NCBI RefSeq assembly: GCF_019880545.1
Contig: NZ_JAINVW010000001.1
Span: 1,116,001 to 1,180,000, forward strand
DNA: 64,000 bases
Source of the DNA: Flagellimonas meishanensis
GTDB taxonomy: Bacteria > Bacteroidota > Bacteroidia > Flavobacteriales > Flavobacteriaceae
Direction: 5' to 3'
In this document: piece after piece, positions 26,208-35,370 of the stretch
Numbering within the stretch: the stretch's first letter is position 1
Layout of the letters: every line of letters starts with the position of its first letter
The notes under the pieces: generated by a model
What the model saw: only the letters and a program-made list of their open reading frames with translations
What the model was told of the DNA's origin: nothing
Database searches by the model: none
Position numbers and translations under genes: made by a program

Positions 26208-29006
26208 ATGGACAAATACTCATTTTTAAACGCCGCCCACACTTCTTTCTTCGCGGAGCTTTACGATAAATATCTCGCAAATCCAGATAGTATTGAGCCC
26301 AGTTGGAGGGCTTTTTTCCAAGGATTCGATTTTGGCCTGGAAGGCTCTCTCGAAGATTTGGGAATCGAGTCCAAGAAAGGTGGCATGGTGGTGCTCTCCA
26401 ACGGCAGACAGGTGGAGATGCCCCAAAGCTTGCAAAAGGAATTCCAGGTCATTCGCTTGATAGATGGATACCGCTCACGCGGGCATCTGTTCACCCAAAC
26501 CAACCCGGTAAGGGAACGAAGAAAGTACGAACCAACCCTGGAAATGGTCAATTTTGGACTTTCCGAAGAGGATTTGGACACTGTTTTTGATGCAGGCAAG
26601 ATCATTGGGATAGGGGCCAGCACGTTAAGAGAGATTATTGATCATCTTGAGCGTATTTACTGCGATGCCATAGGGGTCGAGTACATGTACATCCGTTCCC
26701 CTGAGCGAATTCAATGGATACAGGATTGGCTCAATGTCAACGATAACCATCCCAACTTCAACGCGGACCAGAAAAAGAATATCCTAAGAAAATTAAACGA
26801 AGCGGTTTCATTCGAAAGTTTCCTACACACCAAATATGTGGGGCAAAAACGCTTTTCCCTTGAAGGAGGGGAGACGTTGATCCCGGCACTCGATGTTATC
26901 ATTGAGAAAGCCGCCGATGCAGGGGTAAAGCAATTTGTAATGGGGATGGCACACAGGGGTCGTCTCAACGTTTTGACAAACATTTTTGGAAAATCACCCA
27001 AGGATATTTTCAGCGAATTTGATGGCAAGGATTATGAGGAGACCATTTTCGATGGAGACGTAAAGTATCACCTGGGATGGACTTCCATGCGGGAAACCGA
27101 CTCCGGCAAAATGGTCAATATGAACATTGCCCCCAATCCTTCCCATTTAGAGGCAGTAAACTCGATTGTGGAGGGTATAACCAGGGCAAAACAGGACCGT
27201 GATCACCAAGAAAATATATCCGAGGTACTGCCCATTTTGGTGCATGGCGATGCCGCCTTTGCAGGCCAGGGCGTGGTTTATGAAATAATTCAAATGGCCC
27301 GTCTGGACGGTTATAAAACAGGAGGTACCATACACATTGTTGTCAACAACCAAATAGGCTTTACCACCAACTATTTGGATGGCAGGTCGTCTACCTACTG
27401 CACCGATGTGGGTAAAGTCACCCTATCACCAGTGCTACACATCAATGCCGATGATGCCGAAGCCGTGGTGCACGCGGCCACCTTCGCTTTGGAATATAGG
27501 ATGCGCTACAAGCGTGATGTTTTTCTAGACTTGCTTGGATATAGAAAATATGGGCATAATGAAGGAGATGAACCCAAGTTTACCCAGCCGTTGCTCTACA
27601 AATCCATTTCCAAACATAAAAACCCGAGGGATATCTATGCCGAAAGGTTAATGGCCGAAGGGATCATTGACCAAGATTATGTGAAGAACCTGGAAGATGA
27701 TTATAAAAAGAGCCTCGAGGAAGATTTGTTGGATTCAAGAAAAATTGAGAAAACCCGGATCACACCGTTCATGCAGGATGAGTGGGAAGGGTTCACCCAA
27801 GTGGTGGAGGATGCCATGCTAGGCCCCATTGACACCTCCTACCATTTGAAAAAGTTGGATGAGGTGGCCAGGAGCATTACGGCACTTCCTGAAGGAAAAA
27901 AATTCCTGCGCAAGTTGGAACGGCTTGTCGATTCCAGAAGAAAAATGTACTTCGAGGACAACCAATTAGATTGGGCCATGGGAGAGCTTTTAGCGTATGG
28001 TTCCCTCATTGAGGAAGGATTTGATGTGCGCATGACGGGCCAGGATGTAGAACGGGGTACTTTTTCCCATCGCCATGCCGTAATCAAGACCGAAATGCAT
28101 GAGGAGGAGGTGATTTTGTTGAACAATTTGGGCAAAAACCAAAATGGGACATTTCACATTTACAATTCATTGCTTTCTGAATATGCTGTCATGGGATTTG
28201 ACTACGGTTATGCCATGGCAAGCCCAGGAACACTGACAATTTGGGAGGCCCAATTTGGTGATTTCAGCAATGGGGCGCAAATCATCATAGACCAATATTT
28301 GTCATCGGCCGAAGACAAATGGAAACTCCAAAATGGACTGGTCCTATTGCTTCCCCATGGCTACGAGGGGCAGGGAGCCGAGCACTCCTCCGCACGTATG
28401 GAACGGTATCTCCAGCTATGTGCCAAGGACAATATGTTCGTGGCCGATGTGACCACCCCGGCAAACTTATTTCATCTATTCCGTAGACAGATGAAGGCGG
28501 ATTTTAGAAAACCTTTGGTGGTTTTCACCCCGAAAAGCCTATTGAGACATCCCAAAGTGGTATCCACCAAAGAGGAAATGGCCAATGGAAGTTTTCAAAT
28601 GGTTATTGATGATGAAACGGCTTCCGTTTCCAAGGTCAAGACGCTGGTATTCTGCACGGGCAAGTTCTACTATGATCTTTTGGAAAAGAGAGAGGAATTG
28701 GGAAGGGACGATGTGGCCCTAGTGCGCGTGGAGCAGTTGTTTCCGCTGCCCGCCAATGAGATACTGGAAATCATAAAAAAATACAATTCAGCGGACGATA
28801 TCGTCTGGGCCCAAGAAGAACCCAGAAATATGGGGGCCTGGGGCCACCTGCTAATGCACTTGGAGGAGGCCAGACAGTTTAGGGTGGCATCACGAAGGTT
28901 TTATGGGGCTCCGGCGGCCGGTAGTGCTGTCCGTTCCCAAAGACGTCATGCCCAGGTAATAGAATATGTCTTTGACAAGACCAAGGACAACATGTTAATT
29001 CGATAA
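26208..29006 (+). CDS. sucA: 2-oxoglutarate dehydrogenase E1 component
   Basis: 932 residues, full OGDH E1 length. The N-terminal E2-contacting segment (YSFLNAAHTSFFAELYDKYL) is present. The thiamine-diphosphate core carries GMAHRGRLNVLTN, the motif HGDAAFAGQGVVYE (with the GDAAF...N pattern for Mg2+/ThDP) and NNQIGFTT. The transketolase-like domain has ASPGTLTIWEAQFGDF, and the C-terminus has VWAQEEPRNMGAW. It decarboxylates 2-oxoglutarate and transfers the succinyl group to E2 in the TCA cycle. E2 follows after 25 bases. Confidence 0.96.
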   Translation: MDKYSFLNAAHTSFFAELYDKYLANPDSIEPSWRAFFQGFDFGLEGSLEDLGIESKKGGMVVLSNGRQVEMPQSLQKEFQVIRLIDGYRSRGHLFTQTNPVRERRKYEPTLEMVNFGLSEEDLDTVFDAGKIIGIGASTLREIIDHLERIYCDAIGVEYMYIRSPERIQWIQDWLNVNDNHPNFNADQKKNILRKLNEAVSFESFLHTKYVGQKRFSLEGGETLIPALDVIIEKAADAGVKQFVMGMAHRGRLNVLTNIFGKSPKDIFSEFDGKDYEETIFDGDVKYHLGWTSMRETDSGKMVNMNIAPNPSHLEAVNSIVEGITRAKQDRDHQENISEVLPILVHGDAAFAGQGVVYEIIQMARLDGYKTGGTIHIVVNNQIGFTTNYLDGRSSTYCTDVGKVTLSPVLHINADDAEAVVHAATFALEYRMRYKRDVFLDLLGYRKYGHNEGDEPKFTQPLLYKSISKHKNPRDIYAERLMAEGIIDQDYVKNLEDDYKKSLEEDLLDSRKIEKTRITPFMQDEWEGFTQVVEDAMLGPIDTSYHLKKLDEVARSITALPEGKKFLRKLERLVDSRRKMYFEDNQLDWAMGELLAYGSLIEEGFDVRMTGQDVERGTFSHRHAVIKTEMHEEEVILLNNLGKNQNGTFHIYNSLLSEYAVMGFDYGYAMASPGTLTIWEAQFGDFSNGAQIIIDQYLSSAEDKWKLQNGLVLLLPHGYEGQGAEHSSARMERYLQLCAKDNMFVADVTTPANLFHLFRRQMKADFRKPLVVFTPKSLLRHPKVVSTKEEMANGSFQMVIDDETASVSKVKTLVFCTGKFYYDLLEKREELGRDDVALVRVEQLFPLPANEILEIIKKYNSADDIVWAQEEPRNMGAWGHLLMHLEEARQFRVASRRFYGAPAAGSAVRSQRRHAQVIEYVFDKTKDNMLIR

Positions 29007-29031
29007 GGACAAAGTTTAAACTAGTATAGGA

Positions 29032-30249
29032 ATGGTTTTAGAAATGAAAGTTCCCTCACCAGGGGAATCCATTACAGAAGTGGAGATCGCAGAGTGGTTG
29101 GTCGAGGATGGAGATTATGTGGAGAAAGATCAGGCCATAGCAGAGGTAGATTCTGACAAGGCCACGTTGGAACTGCCCGCTGAGGAAAGCGGTATCATCA
29201 CCTTAAAAGCAGAAGTCGGGGACGCCGTTGCCGTGGGCGAAGTGGTATGCTTGATAGATACCAGTGCCAAAAGACCTGAAGGCGATGCACCCAAGGCCGA
29301 TAAAAAAGAAGCACCAAAAAAGGAAGAACCTAAGGAGGAGCCAAAAAAGACCGAACCCAAGAAAGAAACATACGCTTCTGGAACACCATCCCCGGCCGCC
29401 AAGAAAATATTGGACGAGAAGGGCATAGAGGCCTCATCCGTAGCCGGTAGCGGGCGTGACGGGCGCATCACCAAGGAAGATGCCGTAAAAGCAGTCCCAT
29501 CGATGGGAACCCCAACGGGTGGAAGTCGTGGAGAGAGCCGTTCCAAGCTTTCCATGCTGCGCAGAAAAGTTGCGGAGCGACTGGTTTCGGCAAAAAATGA
29601 AACAGCCATGCTCACTACGTTCAACGAGGTGGACATGTCGGCCATATTCGAGCTGAGAAACGAATACAAAGAAGAATTCAAAGAAAAACACGGTGTGAGT
29701 TTGGGCTTCATGTCCTTTTTCACCAAGGCCGTTATCCGCGCATTGCAGATGTACCCTGCCGTGAATTCCATGATCGATGGCAAGGAGATGATCACTTATG
29801 ATTTCTGTGACATCAGCATAGCTGTTTCAGGTCCAAAAGGTTTGATGGTCCCCGTTATCCGCAACGCTGAGAATCTTACTTTTAGGGGCGTTGAGGCCGA
29901 GGTAAAGCGATTGGCCATTCGCGCCAGGGACGGACAGATTACCGTGGACGAAATGACGGGCGGCACCTTCACCATTTCCAATGGGGGTGTGTTTGGTTCA
30001 ATGCTTTCCACACCCATCATCAACCCGCCACAGAGCGGCATCTTGGGCATGCACAACATTGTGGACCGCGCCATTGTCAGGGATGGAGCCATAGCCATTG
30101 CACCTGTTATGTACGTTGCCCTGTCCTATGACCACAGAATCATTGATGGAAGAGAATCTGTGGGATTCCTGGTTGCCGTGAAAGAAGCTTTGGAGAGCCC
30201 GAAGGAGTTGCTGATGGATGGCAATGTGAAAAAGGCTTTGGAACTTTAA
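29032..30249 (+). CDS. sucB: 2-oxoglutarate dehydrogenase E2 (dihydrolipoyl succinyltransferase)
   Basis: 405 residues. Lipoyl domain at 1-78 with lipoyl lysine K43 in VDSDKATLELP. A flexible Lys/Glu/Pro linker lies at about 84-118, the E3-binding domain at about 122-160 (TPSPAAKKILDEKG, GRDGRITKEDAV) and the catalytic domain at about 170-405, ending LSYDHRIIDGRES (catalytic H and D). Forms the core of the 2-oxoglutarate dehydrogenase complex. E3 is not in this window. Confidence 0.96.
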   Translation: MVLEMKVPSPGESITEVEIAEWLVEDGDYVEKDQAIAEVDSDKATLELPAEESGIITLKAEVGDAVAVGEVVCLIDTSAKRPEGDAPKADKKEAPKKEEPKEEPKKTEPKKETYASGTPSPAAKKILDEKGIEASSVAGSGRDGRITKEDAVKAVPSMGTPTGGSRGESRSKLSMLRRKVAERLVSAKNETAMLTTFNEVDMSAIFELRNEYKEEFKEKHGVSLGFMSFFTKAVIRALQMYPAVNSMIDGKEMITYDFCDISIAVSGPKGLMVPVIRNAENLTFRGVEAEVKRLAIRARDGQITVDEMTGGTFTISNGGVFGSMLSTPIINPPQSGILGMHNIVDRAIVRDGAIAIAPVMYVALSYDHRIIDGRESVGFLVAVKEALESPKELLMDGNVKKALEL

Positions 30250-30261
30250 TCCCATTATGTC

Positions 30262-30330
30262 CGTAAACGCAGTCGAGATGCTGTCATTTCGAACCGCGCT
30301 GAGTACGAGCAGGAAACCTCAGGGGTTTAA
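30262..30330. repeat. possible intergenic repetitive element
   Basis: The 105-base convergent gap after sucB contains a GC-richer stretch with the string GCTGTCATTTCGAACCGC. It resembles short dispersed intergenic elements I know from flavobacterial genomes (forms of GTCATTTCGA). Only one copy is present here, so repetition is not shown by this window. Confidence 0.3.
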
Positions 30331-30354
30331 TCTCCTTTAAATTTACAAATGTCT

Positions 30355-30795
30355 TTACTTTTTTAAGTAGAGACATTTTTTGTCGTAGTCGATGACCGCT
30401 TGCCCCTTTTTTAGGATGTCCGCGCCAATGATCCCATCTACCGGAAGGGCGTTGTGCGATTTCAGTGCTTCGTTGACATGGACCAGGTCAAAAAGAACAA
30501 TTTTTTGTTTCTTTTTTTTCCAATCCCCAATCTTGATCTTGTTTTTGGAGGAGACCAAGGTTTCCATTTCAGTGGCCCCTGCCCCTGCGGCTTTTATTTC
30601 CGAAGTTTCGGACAACATTTCAAAATAATCGATCTTATCCATTCCCACGCAGGTATTGGAGGCCCCGGTATCCAGAATAAATCGACCGGAAATCCCATTG
30701 ATCTTTGCCTTGATCTCAAAATGGTCGGTATCCGTCAGTACCAAAGGTATCTTGATGTATTTTTTAGATTTGAGAAACTTTTTTAGTGATGCCAT
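30355..30795 (-). CDS. single-domain retropepsin-like aspartic protease
   Basis: 146 residues. The catalytic loop FILDTGASNTCVG and the downstream VDGIIGADILKKGQAV, with the hydrophobic-hydrophobic-Gly element, define a clan AA (gag-asp-like) domain that would act as a dimer. A basic N-terminal stretch (KKFLKSKKYIKI) lacks a clear signal peptide. Target and role are unknown. The gene stands alone, convergent with sucB. Confidence 0.78.
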   Translation of the reverse strand: MASLKKFLKSKKYIKIPLVLTDTDHFEIKAKINGISGRFILDTGASNTCVGMDKIDYFEMLSETSEIKAAGAGATEMETLVSSKNKIKIGDWKKKKQKIVLFDLVHVNEALKSHNALPVDGIIGADILKKGQAVIDYDKKCLYLKK

Positions 30796-30924
30796 TTTGC
30801 CTTTGTCCCTTTAAACTTTAACATACTTAGCGCCCACCTGCGGACGGGCAGGCAGTTGAAATATTTAGGTGTTTATTTCAAAATGAAAATTCCATAGCAT
30901 CTAAGATAAGCCTATTTTTACGAC

Positions 30925-31692
30925 ATGATTATCACTGACACCCACACCCATTTATACAGCGAAGCTTTTGATGAAGATAGGGATGCCATGATACAGCGTG
31001 CCATGGATGCTGGGGTGGAGCGATTTTTCATTCCGGCGATTGACTCCACCTACACGCAATCCATGCTGGATTTGGAGACCAAATATCCCAAAAACGTTTT
31101 TTTGATGATGGGCCTACATCCCACCCATGTAAAGGAAAACTACAAAGAAGAGTTGGCACTTGTTGCCGATTGGTTGTCCAAAAGAAAATTTTATGCGGTA
31201 GGGGAAATAGGCATCGACCTGTATTGGGACAGAGTTTTTTTGAAACAGCAACAAGAAGCTTTTGTGCATCAAATTCGACTCGCAAAAAAACATAAATTGC
31301 CCATTGTTATCCATAGTAGGGAATCCTTTGATCAGATATTTGAAATTTTGGAGCAGGAAAAAGGAGATGGCCTTTTTGGTATTTTCCATTGCTTTACCGG
31401 TACCAAACAACAAGCGGAGCGGGCTATCGGGTATAACATGAAACTGGGTATTGGGGGAGTGGTCACCTTCAAAAATGGCCAGATTGACCAATTTTTGCAT
31501 GAAATCGATTTAAAGCACATTGTTCTCGAAACCGATTCGCCCTACTTGGCACCTGTTCCACATCGTGGAAAGCGTAATGAAAGTGGATACATAATTAAGG
31601 TATTGGAAAAACTTTCCCATATTTACGGTGTCCCTGCCGAAAGGATAGCGGCGATAACCACAGAAAATTCTAAACACATATTTGGCATTTAG
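30925..31692 (+). CDS. tatD: TatD family metal-dependent hydrolase
   Basis: 255 residues. Metal ligands are visible in TDTHTHLYSEAF (HxH), GEIGIDLYWDR (E), VIHSRESF (H), FHCFTG (H) and LETDSPYLAP (D). The family has 3'-5' DNase and sometimes D-aminoacyl-tRNA related activity in the cytoplasm. ansA starts 3 bases after the stop. The 129-base gap upstream has an imperfect palindrome (CCTGCGGACGGGCAGG, 30837-30852) and TATTTTTA near 30914 as a weak -7 candidate. Confidence 0.9.
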   Translation: MIITDTHTHLYSEAFDEDRDAMIQRAMDAGVERFFIPAIDSTYTQSMLDLETKYPKNVFLMMGLHPTHVKENYKEELALVADWLSKRKFYAVGEIGIDLYWDRVFLKQQQEAFVHQIRLAKKHKLPIVIHSRESFDQIFEILEQEKGDGLFGIFHCFTGTKQQAERAIGYNMKLGIGGVVTFKNGQIDQFLHEIDLKHIVLETDSPYLAPVPHRGKRNESGYIIKVLEKLSHIYGVPAERIAAITTENSKHIFGI

Positions 31693-31695
31693 TCC

Positions 31696-32727
31696 ATGAA
31701 AAGGAAGACCAAAATCTTGTTGATCTATACCGGAGGGACCATTGGCATGGTCAAGGACTATAGAACCGGTTCCCTGAGGGCCTTTAATTTTGAGGAACTC
31801 ATCAAGAACATTCCCGAGTTGGACCAGTTGGATTGTGAACTAAAGGGAGTTTCTTTCAAAGAACCGATAGATTCTTCCAATATGAATCCCAAATATTGGG
31901 CATTGATTGCAACCATAATCGAGGATAACTATACCGAGCACGACGGTTTTGTGGTCCTGCACGGCAGCGACACCATGAGCTATTCCGCCTCGGCATTGAG
32001 TTTTATGCTGGAAAATCTGGCCAAACCGGTCATTTTCACAGGTTCCCAATTGCCCATTGGCGATTTGAGGACCGATGCGAAGGAAAATCTCATTACATCA
32101 ATAGAAATAGCATCCCTTCAAGAAAACGGTCAACCAGTGGTGCAGGAAGTAGGGCTGTATTTTGAATATAAACTGTATCGTGCCAATAGGACCACAAAAA
32201 TAAATGCGGAGCATTTTAAGGCCTTTGCATCGCTAAACCACCCACCTTTGGTAGAATCTGGGGTATACCTAAAGGTGGATCATGCCAATCTGCGGGAACC
32301 GTCCCCAAAGAAAAAGCCGCTGAAGGTGCACAAGAATCTGGACGATAATGTCGCCGTCCTGAAACTTTTTCCCGGACTAAACCAGCAAGTGCTACGTTCC
32401 GTACTTGGAATACCAGGATTAAAGGCATTGATCTTGGAAACCTACGGAGCAGGGAACGCACCTATGGACAAATGGTTCCTGGATGCACTTGAAGATTCCA
32501 TTTCCAAAGGATTGCATATCATTAATGTGACACAATGTTCCGGGGGCTCGGTTGCCATGGGACATTACGAGACCAGTAAAAGGTTGGGCAGCATGCAGGT
32601 GATTGACGGAAAGGACATTACGACCGAAGCGGCCATAACAAAAGCGATGTACCTATTGGGGACCAAGATTTCCGACCGGCTGTTCAAGACCGTTTTTGAA
32701 ACATCGCTCAGGGGTGAAATGAGTTAA
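31696..32727 (+). CDS. ansA: type I L-asparaginase
   Basis: 343 residues, no signal peptide, so cytoplasmic. Nucleophile threonine in YTGGTIGMV near residue 15 and the second catalytic set in LHGSDTMSYSASAL (T and D) followed by the lysine region QLPIGDLRTDAKEN. It hydrolyses asparagine to aspartate and ammonia. It lies 3 bases after tatD, so the two share a transcript. Confidence 0.92.
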   Translation: MKRKTKILLIYTGGTIGMVKDYRTGSLRAFNFEELIKNIPELDQLDCELKGVSFKEPIDSSNMNPKYWALIATIIEDNYTEHDGFVVLHGSDTMSYSASALSFMLENLAKPVIFTGSQLPIGDLRTDAKENLITSIEIASLQENGQPVVQEVGLYFEYKLYRANRTTKINAEHFKAFASLNHPPLVESGVYLKVDHANLREPSPKKKPLKVHKNLDDNVAVLKLFPGLNQQVLRSVLGIPGLKALILETYGAGNAPMDKWFLDALEDSISKGLHIINVTQCSGGSVAMGHYETSKRLGSMQVIDGKDITTEAAITKAMYLLGTKISDRLFKTVFETSLRGEMS

Positions 32728-32795
32728 AATTAACGCCCCAAATTTCTATAACTAATAAATTTTTTGTTTATTGGACGGCCTAATTATCGATTAAT

Positions 32796-32883
32796 AGAGA
32801 GGTGGCCGAGTGGTCGAAGGCGCACGCCTGGAAAGTGTGTATACACCAAAAGTGTATCGAGGGTTCGAATCCCTTCCTCTCTG
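32796..32883 (+). tRNA. tRNA-Ser (anticodon GGA)
   Basis: 88 bases. The 7-bp acceptor stem is AGAGAGG (32796-32802) with CCTCTCT (32876-32882) and discriminator G at 32883. The D arm has GGCCGAGTGGTCGAAGGC. The anticodon stem CACGC/GTGTG holds the loop CTGGAAA with GGA at 32830-32832. A long variable arm (TATACACCAAAAGTGTATC) marks it as a class II tRNA. The T arm is GAGGGTTCGAATCCCTT. CCA is not encoded. It reads UCC and UCU codons. Confidence 0.96.
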
Positions 32884-32960
32884 CTAGGTATTTTAATTTT
32901 TCAATTGTAAAATTTTTATATCTTTAACATTATTAACTAACTAAATTTAAGTTTGAAGAA

Positions 32961-33695
32961 ATGAAAAAAATATCCTTTACTCTGGCTGCTGCCGGAATGT
33001 TTGTTTTAGGAACTACGACTGCTTCTGCAGCCATGTTACAAGATGAAGCTGCGGCTGAAGCCAGCAAAGGTTTCACTCAGGTATTGAAAGAACAGTTCAT
33101 CCAAGGGGGTCCTGCCTTTATGGGAATTGTACTTCTTTGTTTGATTTTGGGCTTGGCAGTGGCAATTGAAAGAATCATCTATTTGAATTTGGCCACTACC
33201 AACACATCCAAACTCAAGCAACAAGTGGAAGATGCATTGGCATCTGGAGGTGTAGAGGCCGCCAAAGAGGTTTGTCGAAATACCAAAGGACCCGTTGCTT
33301 CCATTTTCTACCAAGGTCTTGACCGAGCCGGAGAAGGATTGGAATCTGCAGAGAAGGCCGTTGTTGCCTACGGAGGTGTGCAAATGGGACAGTTGGAAAA
33401 AAACGTATCTTGGTTGTCGCTCTTTATCGCCATTGCACCCATGCTTGGGTTCATGGGTACGGTAATCGGTATGATCCAGGCCTTCCAGAAAATTGCAGCG
33501 GTAGGTAACTTGAGTGCCTCATTGATTGCAGGGGATATCCAGGTGGCGTTGTTGACAACCGTATTTGGTTTGATCACGGCGATTATCCTACAGATTTTCT
33601 ATAACTATATCATTGCAAAAATCGATAGCATCGTAAACGACATGGAAGACTCCTCCATATCCTTGATTGATATGTTGGCAGCGCACAAAAAATAA
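32961..33695 (+). CDS. exbB: MotA/TolQ/ExbB proton channel family protein
   Basis: 244 residues. An N-terminal hydrophobic segment that looks like a signal peptide (ILAAAG... type, residues 5-24) is followed by three membrane helices at about 48-70, 150-172 and 190-215. The second and third carry MLGFMGTVIGMIQAF and LLTTVFGLITAIILQIFYNY, typical of ExbB. It forms the pentameric proton channel with ExbD in the inner membrane. Three downstream genes (4-helix protein, ExbD, ExbD) follow closely with gaps of 26, 12 and 12 bases. Confidence 0.92.
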   Translation: MKKISFTLAAAGMFVLGTTTASAAMLQDEAAAEASKGFTQVLKEQFIQGGPAFMGIVLLCLILGLAVAIERIIYLNLATTNTSKLKQQVEDALASGGVEAAKEVCRNTKGPVASIFYQGLDRAGEGLESAEKAVVAYGGVQMGQLEKNVSWLSLFIAIAPMLGFMGTVIGMIQAFQKIAAVGNLSASLIAGDIQVALLTTVFGLITAIILQIFYNYIIAKIDSIVNDMEDSSISLIDMLAAHKK

Positions 33696-33721
33696 TTACG
33701 AATCATAAACTATCGAGAATC

Positions 33722-34159
33722 ATGAATAAAATAGTAAAAATAGCACTCATCGTCATCGGGTTGATAGCGGCCGTACTTTGGTTCTCCCTGCCCTCTGCTG
33801 ACGATCCAGATGCCATCAACAGTGGTTCCATGAACTTTATGTTCATCATTATGTATCTGTTGTTGGCCATAGCAGTGGTGGCGTCCGTATTTTTTGGTCT
33901 CAAAAAATTGCTCTCCACACCTGGAAGTCTAAAGAAATCCTTGTTTGCCATTGGTGGGTTGGCCATTGTGGTCGCCATATCCTATGGATTGTCTTCCGAC
34001 AATATGGCCGTTGTTGAAGCCATGTCACAACGAGGAGTTGAAACTACTGAAAGCACCGTCAAGAATATCGGTATGGGATTGAATGTATTTTTCATTCTTA
34101 CCCTTGTGGCCGTTTTGTTGATGGTATTGCCAGGTTTGAAGAAAATGTTTGTAAAGTAA
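33722..34159 (+). CDS. four-helix membrane protein between exbB and exbD
   Basis: 145 residues with four hydrophobic segments at about 5-23, 40-61, 73-90 and 117-136 and a soluble loop (SDNMAVVEAMSQRGVETTES) between the third and fourth. No family motif recognised. Its place between exbB and exbD, with tight spacing on both sides, says it is a part or partner of this motor. No function should be assigned. Confidence 0.75.
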   Translation: MNKIVKIALIVIGLIAAVLWFSLPSADDPDAINSGSMNFMFIIMYLLLAIAVVASVFFGLKKLLSTPGSLKKSLFAIGGLAIVVAISYGLSSDNMAVVEAMSQRGVETTESTVKNIGMGLNVFFILTLVAVLLMVLPGLKKMFVK

Positions 34160-34171
34160 AAAAAGTAAGTT

Positions 34172-34780
34172 ATGCCTAGAAGAAAAGGAGCTCCGGAGGT
34201 CAATGCCGGTTCAATGGCGGACATTGCATTCCTACTGCTTATCTTTTTCTTGGTTACCACAACCATAGAGACTGATGCAGGCTTGGACCGTATGCTACCG
34301 CCCATGGAGCCGCCAGAGGATGTTGATGTTGTCATCAAGCAGAAAAATATCTTCACGGTGAACATCAACAAGAATGGACAATTGTTGGTAGAGGATAATC
34401 TGATGAATTTGAAGGATTTAAGAAAAGCGGCAGTTGCATTTCTTGAAAATAATGGTGATGGAAGTTGCAACTATTGCAAGGGAAAGAAAGATGCTTCTTC
34501 CTCGGATAATCCAGAGAAAGCCATTATATCGCTGAAGAACGACCGCGAAACGAAGTACAAGACCTATATAACGGTACAGAACGAACTTGTTGGGGCTTAC
34601 AACGAACTTAGGAACCGGGAGGCACAAAGATTGTTCGGCAGGGACTTTACCGAAATGGAAGCGGAATTTTTGAACCCTGAGACTCCCTCCAAAGTTAGGG
34701 ATGACCTTAAGGACAAAGTAAAGCGTGTTCAGGACATGTTTCCACAGAAACTGTCGGAAGCCGAAACCACAAGTAATTAA
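34172..34780 (+). CDS. exbD: ExbD/TolR family protein with CxxC-containing insertion
   Basis: 202 residues. The membrane helix has the essential aspartate D17 in GSMADIAFLLLIFFLVTTT. The periplasmic domain has the usual ExbD beta-hairpin region (FTVNINKNGQLLVED). An unusual insertion with CNYCKGKKD (C99, C102) follows, and then a longer helical C-terminus ending in TTSN. ExbD works with ExbB to turn proton flow into force on TonB-like partners. The CxxC could form a disulfide or bind metal; this is inference. Confidence 0.9.
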   Translation: MPRRKGAPEVNAGSMADIAFLLLIFFLVTTTIETDAGLDRMLPPMEPPEDVDVVIKQKNIFTVNINKNGQLLVEDNLMNLKDLRKAAVAFLENNGDGSCNYCKGKKDASSSDNPEKAIISLKNDRETKYKTYITVQNELVGAYNELRNREAQRLFGRDFTEMEAEFLNPETPSKVRDDLKDKVKRVQDMFPQKLSEAETTSN

Positions 34781-34792
34781 AGTATAGTTTTT

Positions 34793-35275
34793 ATGGCAAA
34801 GTTTGCAAAAAAGAAAGACGGGGATTTACCAGCGGTTTCAACCGCATCATTGCCTGATATCGTGTTCATGTTGTTGTTCTTCTTTATGACCGTGACCACA
34901 ATGAAGGACAGTTCCCTTCTTGTCGAAAATACGCTTCCCAATGCATCGGAGACCAAGAAATTGGAAAAAAAGGATCGCGTGATCTACATCTATGTGGGCA
35001 AACCCACTCAAGAGTATCAAAAGGTGTTCGGGACCGAGCCCAAGATACAGTTGAACGACAAGTTTGCCAATGTGGAGGAGGTTGGGTCCTATATCTTGGC
35101 CGAGCGTGCAAAGAAACCTCAGGAATTGCAGAATGTATTGACTACTGCGTTAAAGGTGGATAAGGATGCCAATATGGGCCTTATCGCCGATATTAAACAG
35201 GAATTAAGGAAAGTGAACGCCCTAAAGGTGAATTATACCACCTATGAGGGGGATGCCTTCAATAATTTACAGTAA
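34793..35275 (+). CDS. exbD: second ExbD/TolR family protein
   Basis: 160 residues. The helix aspartate is D22 in SLPDIVFMLLFFFMTVTTM. The periplasmic part has VIYIYVGKPTQEYQKVFG and ends in a helix around LIADIKQELRKVNALK. It lacks the CxxC insertion of the first ExbD. Two ExbD paralogues beside one ExbB are usual in Bacteroidota and suggest a mixed motor. A strong terminator follows. Confidence 0.9.
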   Translation: MAKFAKKKDGDLPAVSTASLPDIVFMLLFFFMTVTTMKDSSLLVENTLPNASETKKLEKKDRVIYIYVGKPTQEYQKVFGTEPKIQLNDKFANVEEVGSYILAERAKKPQELQNVLTTALKVDKDANMGLIADIKQELRKVNALKVNYTTYEGDAFNNLQ

Positions 35276-35300
35276 TCAATAACTTAGATTTAGTGGAAAA

Positions 35301-35328
35301 CGCTCCAGATTAGTTTGGAGCGTTTTTT
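35301..35328 (+). terminator. Rho-independent terminator of the exbB-exbD operon
   Basis: CGCTCCA (35301-35307) pairs with TGGAGCG (35316-35322), extended by A/T pairs, with an 8-base loop and followed by TTTTTTG. It lies 25 bases after the second exbD stop. Confidence 0.9.
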
Positions 35329-35370
35329 GTTTGGGGAGATCTCACCTATTTTTGTATGAGTCCTGTTTGA

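Noticed and set aside
30837..30852. CCTGCGGACGGGCAGG palindrome as an operator upstream of tatD
   Set aside because: It is far from any -7 element and is not repeated in the window; it may be a remnant repeat, but I cannot support a role.
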